Assembly: GCA_003116995.1 (NCBI GenBank)
Contig: BDSL01000032.1
Location: 372,001-436,000 of the forward strand
DNA: 64,000 bases
Reading direction: 5' to 3'
Source: Yamagishiella unicocca
Lineage: Eukaryota; Chlorophyta; Chlorophyceae; Chlamydomonadales; Volvocaceae
Both the position numbers and the translations under genes were made by a program. How positions within the stretch are numbered: the stretch's first letter is position 1; every line of letters starts with the position of its first letter. Shown here one piece after another: positions 60,501-64,000 of this stretch. The notes under the pieces were generated by a model that was not told the origin of the DNA, ran no database searches, and was given only the letters and a program-made list of their open reading frames with translations.

Positions 60501-63282
60501 GCAGGCCCTCTCGCACGTACGCCAAGACCTGCCGCTGTACGGCACCTCGCACCGCGTTGTCCCGCGCGGGCAGCAGCTGCACAGCCAGCCTGCGCGGAGC
60601 GTCGCCCACGGGTATGGGGAGGGAGGGTCCAGCGGGGCGGGCCGTAGGGAGGGAGTGCGACTTCCTTTGTCGGGGTGAGCCGCCAGGGCTCCAAGGAGCA
60701 CCAAAGTTGTTGGTGTTGCCCAGGCACGGCAGGATGGAGGGCACGGAGAGGAGCAGACCCGCTGGAGTGCACGACCCAGATCACCTAGCCGCCCGCGGTG
60801 TGAGCGCCGCTCAGCGCAGCGCCGGGTTTTGCGAAGGGAAGGCCCCTTCCCTCCCTCCCTCCCTCCTCTTCTTCTCCTCTTCTCTCCTCCTCTCCCATCT
60901 CCCTCCCTCTTGTCCCTTCCCTCCCGCCCACACCTCAGGTAGGACCGAGAGCCCTCACATCGCTCACCGCTGTGCCGCCGCCGTGTACTGTTGTGTGGGC
61001 TGGACGCCCTTCCCAGCCGCCCCAGCCCCCGCTCCGCCACTCGTCGGGCCCACCAGCGCCGCCAGCACCACGTCACACAGCTCCCGGGACACCTCCTCCG
61101 CCTCAGACAGCATTCCCGTCAGGACCGCCAGCAGGGGCCCCTCCAGGACCTCTATGTTCTCCGGCCTGGAAGGGAAGGACGGTTCGGGTGGCTCTGGTTG
61201 GGACAGTGGAGGCGGTGTGGAACTCGCTGTACCTCCGCGCCCCTCAGCAGCTGTGCGCTCAGGCACACACGAGGTGTAGGCGTCCGGTGTGCAGACAGAT
61301 CTCACCTGGCCGCCTGCAGCAATGTGGTAAAGGTGTCGACCAACAGGCCCGGGTCGTCCAGGTCCAGCAGTGGCACATAGAACATGGTCTGGGAGGCGGA
61401 GGAGGGGAAGCGGACGGGGCGGGAGTTGCCGAGAAACAGGTGATGTGGACACAGGGAAGGGGAGGGAGGGCATGAGAGGAAACCCGCGGTACAGGCCGGC
61501 AATGAAAAGTAAAACCGATCAGGAAACGTGAGCTACACTCGTTCAGGATTGCATGCTGGAGGAATTGTTTAGGTAGGTAAATAAATCCGGAGGTCGACTG
61601 TCGACCCCGGCTGCTATGTCTAGACGAACGGGAGAGAGGGGTGGAAGGGGAGGGGAGGGAGGGGAGGGGTGAGGCGCTGCGCGTCTCAAGGAGCAGCAAA
61701 ACGGCCCGATGGAGTGCCGCAGCGGCGTATCGCTTGCGAGGCAGCGGCTGGTGTGGAGCCCAGCGCATCAGGGCGTGGGCATGATGCGCATTGGAGGTGA
61801 AGGTGGGACGCGCACGGCGGGAGCTAGCCAGTGGGGTGAGGCGCGCGCCGTCACGCCCGCACTCACGTCCGCAAAAGTCTGCAGCATCGAGCGGCACAGC
61901 TCGAAGGTGCCGGCGCTCGTATCCGCCAGCCGCGCCCAGCAGCTCAGCAGCAGCTTGTACACCTCCTGTTGGGGGGTGTCATAAAAACCGTTTACGCGAC
62001 AGGGACAGGATGGGGGGGCAGGTACACGGGGCGACACAATGCACAGAAGGTCACGCAGCGGGGCGGAGTTGGCGCAACGAAAGTTACGTACGACACCCTT
62101 CGTGGGTCATACACGTAGCCAAGCTGACCTGGGGCTGCCCCGGCCCCATGGCCCAGGTGCCCAGCGACCCTGGCACAGCCCACCGGCTCACCTTGAGCTG
62201 CTCGTCATCGTACGGTATGTCCGGTGCGAACACGCGCATGAGGTGTACGATGCACAAGCCGCCGTACAGTTGCACATCCTGCACAGGGTGGCCGTGCGTT
62301 CCGGGGTTGGCGCAGCGGCGGGGCCGGATCATCTAGAACCTCGCTCGGCTATCTCAGGGTGCAAGGGCGCCGGGGCGCCAGGAGGCTATCCTGGCTCCGG
62401 AGCCGGCGTGACAGTGCTGAGTTGGTGATGGAGAAGAAACACGGTCGGGTGCGAGGTGCTGCGCTGCTGTGTTGTCGCGCACTGTCCCCCGGGTCGGTGC
62501 CTGTCGTCCTCTGACGCTGCACCGGCACCAGGGCCGAGGACGCGGTCCGACGCGCAGGCAACCCCGTAAAGGTATGTACCCAGGGGCCTTATGCGGTGGA
62601 TCTCGCTATGGAGAATGGCGCTATGCGCCCAGGTTGTTCATGGGGGCGCTGGGGGAGCCACGAGGAGGGAGAGAGAGAGAGAGCACACAGTGGGTCCTGG
62701 CCAACCGCCGCTCATCTCCCAAACGGCCGGGTTGGCTGAGCTTTACCACGCTGCTATCGGGAAGCGAGCCCTTAAGCTCAGCCGCCGCACAGCTGGGGCG
62801 CATGTCGCCACGAGGGAATCGTTCTGCTGCGGCTGCTGCGTGCTTCGCTTCGCTCTCGGCTGTTGGGCTCGCACCTTATCGGCGTGTTCGGCCGTCGCAT
62901 GCTGGAGCAGCTGCTGCGGCAGGGTGTCCTTTGCACTGCCCAAGGCGTCGACCTCCTGGGGCAGGCCCTCCAGGGCAGTCCGCAGTTGCTGCGGGCACAG
63001 CACAGCAGGAGAAACGGCGACGAGCTTTTTTGCGGGCATGGGACGGCCCGCCGTGGGCCCGAGGGATAGGACAGGGGCAGATGCCAGGCACAGGGCGTAA
63101 CACCCCTGTTGACGGATACCGACCTTGAGTAACTTGACCAGCGCGTCCTTGCCCTTCCCAGGTGACTTCAGCTTGCCGGCCAGTAGAGTCACCCCTGAGC
63201 TCTCCTCTGCCTCGTCAAAGTCGTAACCATTATGGATTAGGTCTGGCTGCTTCGTTGCAGCAGTCTTTTTTTTCGGCGACAT
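51516..63282 (-). CDS. PDS5: Sister-chromatid cohesion protein PDS5, about 20 exons
   Basis: PDS5 is a HEAT-repeat regulator that binds cohesin and controls its loading, release and acetylation on chromosomes. Resolved exons: 63124..63282 (MSPKKKTAATKQPD start), 62875..62988, 62192..62278 (LCIVHLMRVFAPDIPYDDEQLK), 61867..61965, 61306..61388 (MFYVPLLDLDDPGLLVDTF) and 60968..61165. The RVFAPDIPY block matches the conserved PDS5 RIYAPEAPY region. Further HEAT-type exons lie near 60390-60600, 59770-60045, 59400-59540, 59010-59300, 58410-58680, 58045-58235, 57640-57800, 56140-57120, 55290-55770, 54920-55010, 54310-54535, 53820-54100 and 53180-53520; their edges are approximate. The last exon (51516 to about 52740) is a disordered basic/acidic tail rich in Lys, Gln and Glu, ending in TAG. 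Odd features are poly-Glu and poly-Gln inserts near 56450-56665 and a poly-Gly run near 58475-58527. Confidence 0.85.
53768..53805 (+). mobile_element. Introner-like repeat end, inverted, PDS5 intron (donor side)
   Basis: The plus strand reads TACTCGTACACGGGCGTTTT then TCCCTCCCTCAAC, antisense to the gene and within about 30 nt of the donor near 53820. Confidence 0.5.
54179..54206 (+). mobile_element. Introner-like repeat end, inverted, PDS5 intron
   Basis: The plus strand reads CTATGTCGTGTAACCGGGTA then TCTTCGC, close to consensus and antisense to PDS5. Confidence 0.6.
54600..54640 (-). mobile_element. Introner-like repeat end, PDS5 intron (acceptor side)
   Basis: The minus strand reads CCCGGTTCTTTTATTGTCCC flanked by C runs. 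It matches 26403-26440 in NKAP. Confidence 0.5.
56447..56665. repeat. Coding trinucleotide repeats: poly-Gln and poly-Glu tracts in PDS5
   Basis: TTG/CTG runs at about 56447-56482 encode Gln on the minus strand, and TTCCTC runs at about 56610-56655 encode Glu. Both remain in frame inside the long PDS5 exon. Confidence 0.8.
58475..58527. repeat. CTC trinucleotide repeat coding poly-Gly in PDS5
   Basis: About 50 bp of (CTC)n, read as GGA/GGG codons on the minus strand, between the LQQMMHMPARG and RASSGLLPASLGQ segments. Confidence 0.75.
58896..58977 (+). mobile_element. Two introner-like ends in tandem, inverted, PDS5 intron (donor side)
   Basis: The plus strand reads GAGTAACCGGTCCTTCTCGC then AACCCC, followed about 50 bp later by ATGTCGTGTAACCGGGTCCT. 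Both are antisense to PDS5 and close to the donor near 59010. Confidence 0.6.
61470..61575 (-). mobile_element. Diverged introner-like copy, PDS5 intron 4
   Basis: The minus strand reads AATTCCTCCAGCATGCAATC, then ATCGGTTTTACTTTTCATTG, then GTACCGCGGGTTTCCTCTCA. It aligns with the CTCCAGCATGC block and the downstream core of 293-370 and 14508-14583. Confidence 0.5.
61979..62010 (-). mobile_element. Introner-like repeat end at acceptor of PDS5 intron 3
   Basis: The minus strand reads CTGTCGCGTAAACGGTTTTT then ATGACACCCCCCAACAG, with the final AG being the exon 4 acceptor. The CGTAAACGG variant is shared with 8583-8690. Confidence 0.6.
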
Positions 63283-64000
63283 GGCTTCGCGCTGCCGGTC
63301 GGGACTGCCAACTTGCGGCTGCCTGCTACCACACTGCTAACGATTTGCGTTAGCTAATCCTGCCCACATGAATCCAACGTCACTAGAGGCCTGAACCCAT
63401 TCCGGCGAACCTAACTGGGGTGTGCAGCTGTAACGCGAGCCTTGGACACGACGTGAAAACTTGGGCAAGAAAGAGAAACATGTCTATTTGTATAATAGCG
63501 TTTACATATTTTCCAAGGTGCGTGGGCGAAAGTGACACTCCGGCTCCCGCCCTTCTGGTTCCGGCGCGCGATGCATGCTGTGTATCACAGCACGAGACAA
63601 AGGAGTATGACTCCATCGTCGCCTAAGCTTTCCCGCCCCATGAACCTGCACTCAGCTTGGATGCCCTGAGTCTAGGGCCTAGTTGCCGTTTGGTAAGATT
63701 TCATTTCCCACTTCCAGGTTCCTTGACGCGCATCATGTTCAGGTACGCACGCGCATGTATGCATGCTTTAGTATGCGTTTGGGGGACAGCGCTTAGGGAC
63801 CGCACGTACTGTAAGGCGAGAACATGTTCTACATGGCGAACGTTTGGCCACAAAGCAGCGTCATTACCAGCCGAAACGCCACGAATTATTCACTTCATTG
63901 GATCGTAACGCATTCCAGCTCTCAATGTGGTAGCAACGTACGCCTTAGATGTTTCCACACGGCAACCCCGCCTACAACTGTGTACTTGCATGTATAGCAT
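63283..64000. other. PDS5 upstream region
   Basis: No coding gene is supported. This should contain the PDS5 promoter and 5' UTR. Composition becomes less GC-rich toward the window end. Confidence 0.45.

Overview
This window looks like GC-rich nuclear DNA from a chlorophyte green alga, probably of the Chlamydomonadales type. The reasons are dense spliceosomal introns with GT/AG borders, TGTAA motifs downstream of several stop codons (the chlorophycean poly(A) signal), Ala/Gly/Gln/Glu homopolymers in coding exons, many microsatellites in introns, and a gene set with plant, algal and animal affinities. No organelle, bacterial or viral genome features were seen, and the species cannot be named from the sequence alone.

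Layout: (1) 76-3885, minus, a bacterial-type glucokinase in 8 phase-consistent exons. (2) 5422-12526, minus, a 13-exon membrane-anchored protein that joins a beta-propeller-like region to an aspartyl/asparaginyl beta-hydroxylase-like domain. (3) about 13390-17001, plus, an EI24-family ER membrane protein. (4) a sparse stretch at 17-20.6 kb. (5) 20629-22371, plus, a small two-RRM protein of the Gbp1 type, convergent with (6) 23652-27347, minus, an NKAP/SynMuv-C protein. (7) two tandem paralogous MYND zinc-finger genes, minus, at 28757-31475 and 32898-35155. (8) 36387-48478, minus, a 19-exon gene (phase-consistent, 2,047 residues) with the architecture of SYCP2, the meiotic chromosome axis protein. 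(9) 51516-63282, minus, the cohesin regulator PDS5.

The two last genes form a same-strand pair of chromosome-axis/cohesin functions covering about 27 kb. Any functional link between them is inference.

The most unusual signal is intronic. At least fifteen introns, in seven of the ten genes, carry diverged copies of one short sequence. Its core reads roughly ACCGGGTYTTCYT, followed by AACCCC. Near acceptors it lies in the gene's sense orientation; near donors it is usually inverted. The clearest cases are at 45489-46062 and in introns 5 and 7 of the hydroxylase gene. This is the pattern expected of introner-like, inverted-terminus mobile elements whose ends sit close to the splice sites.
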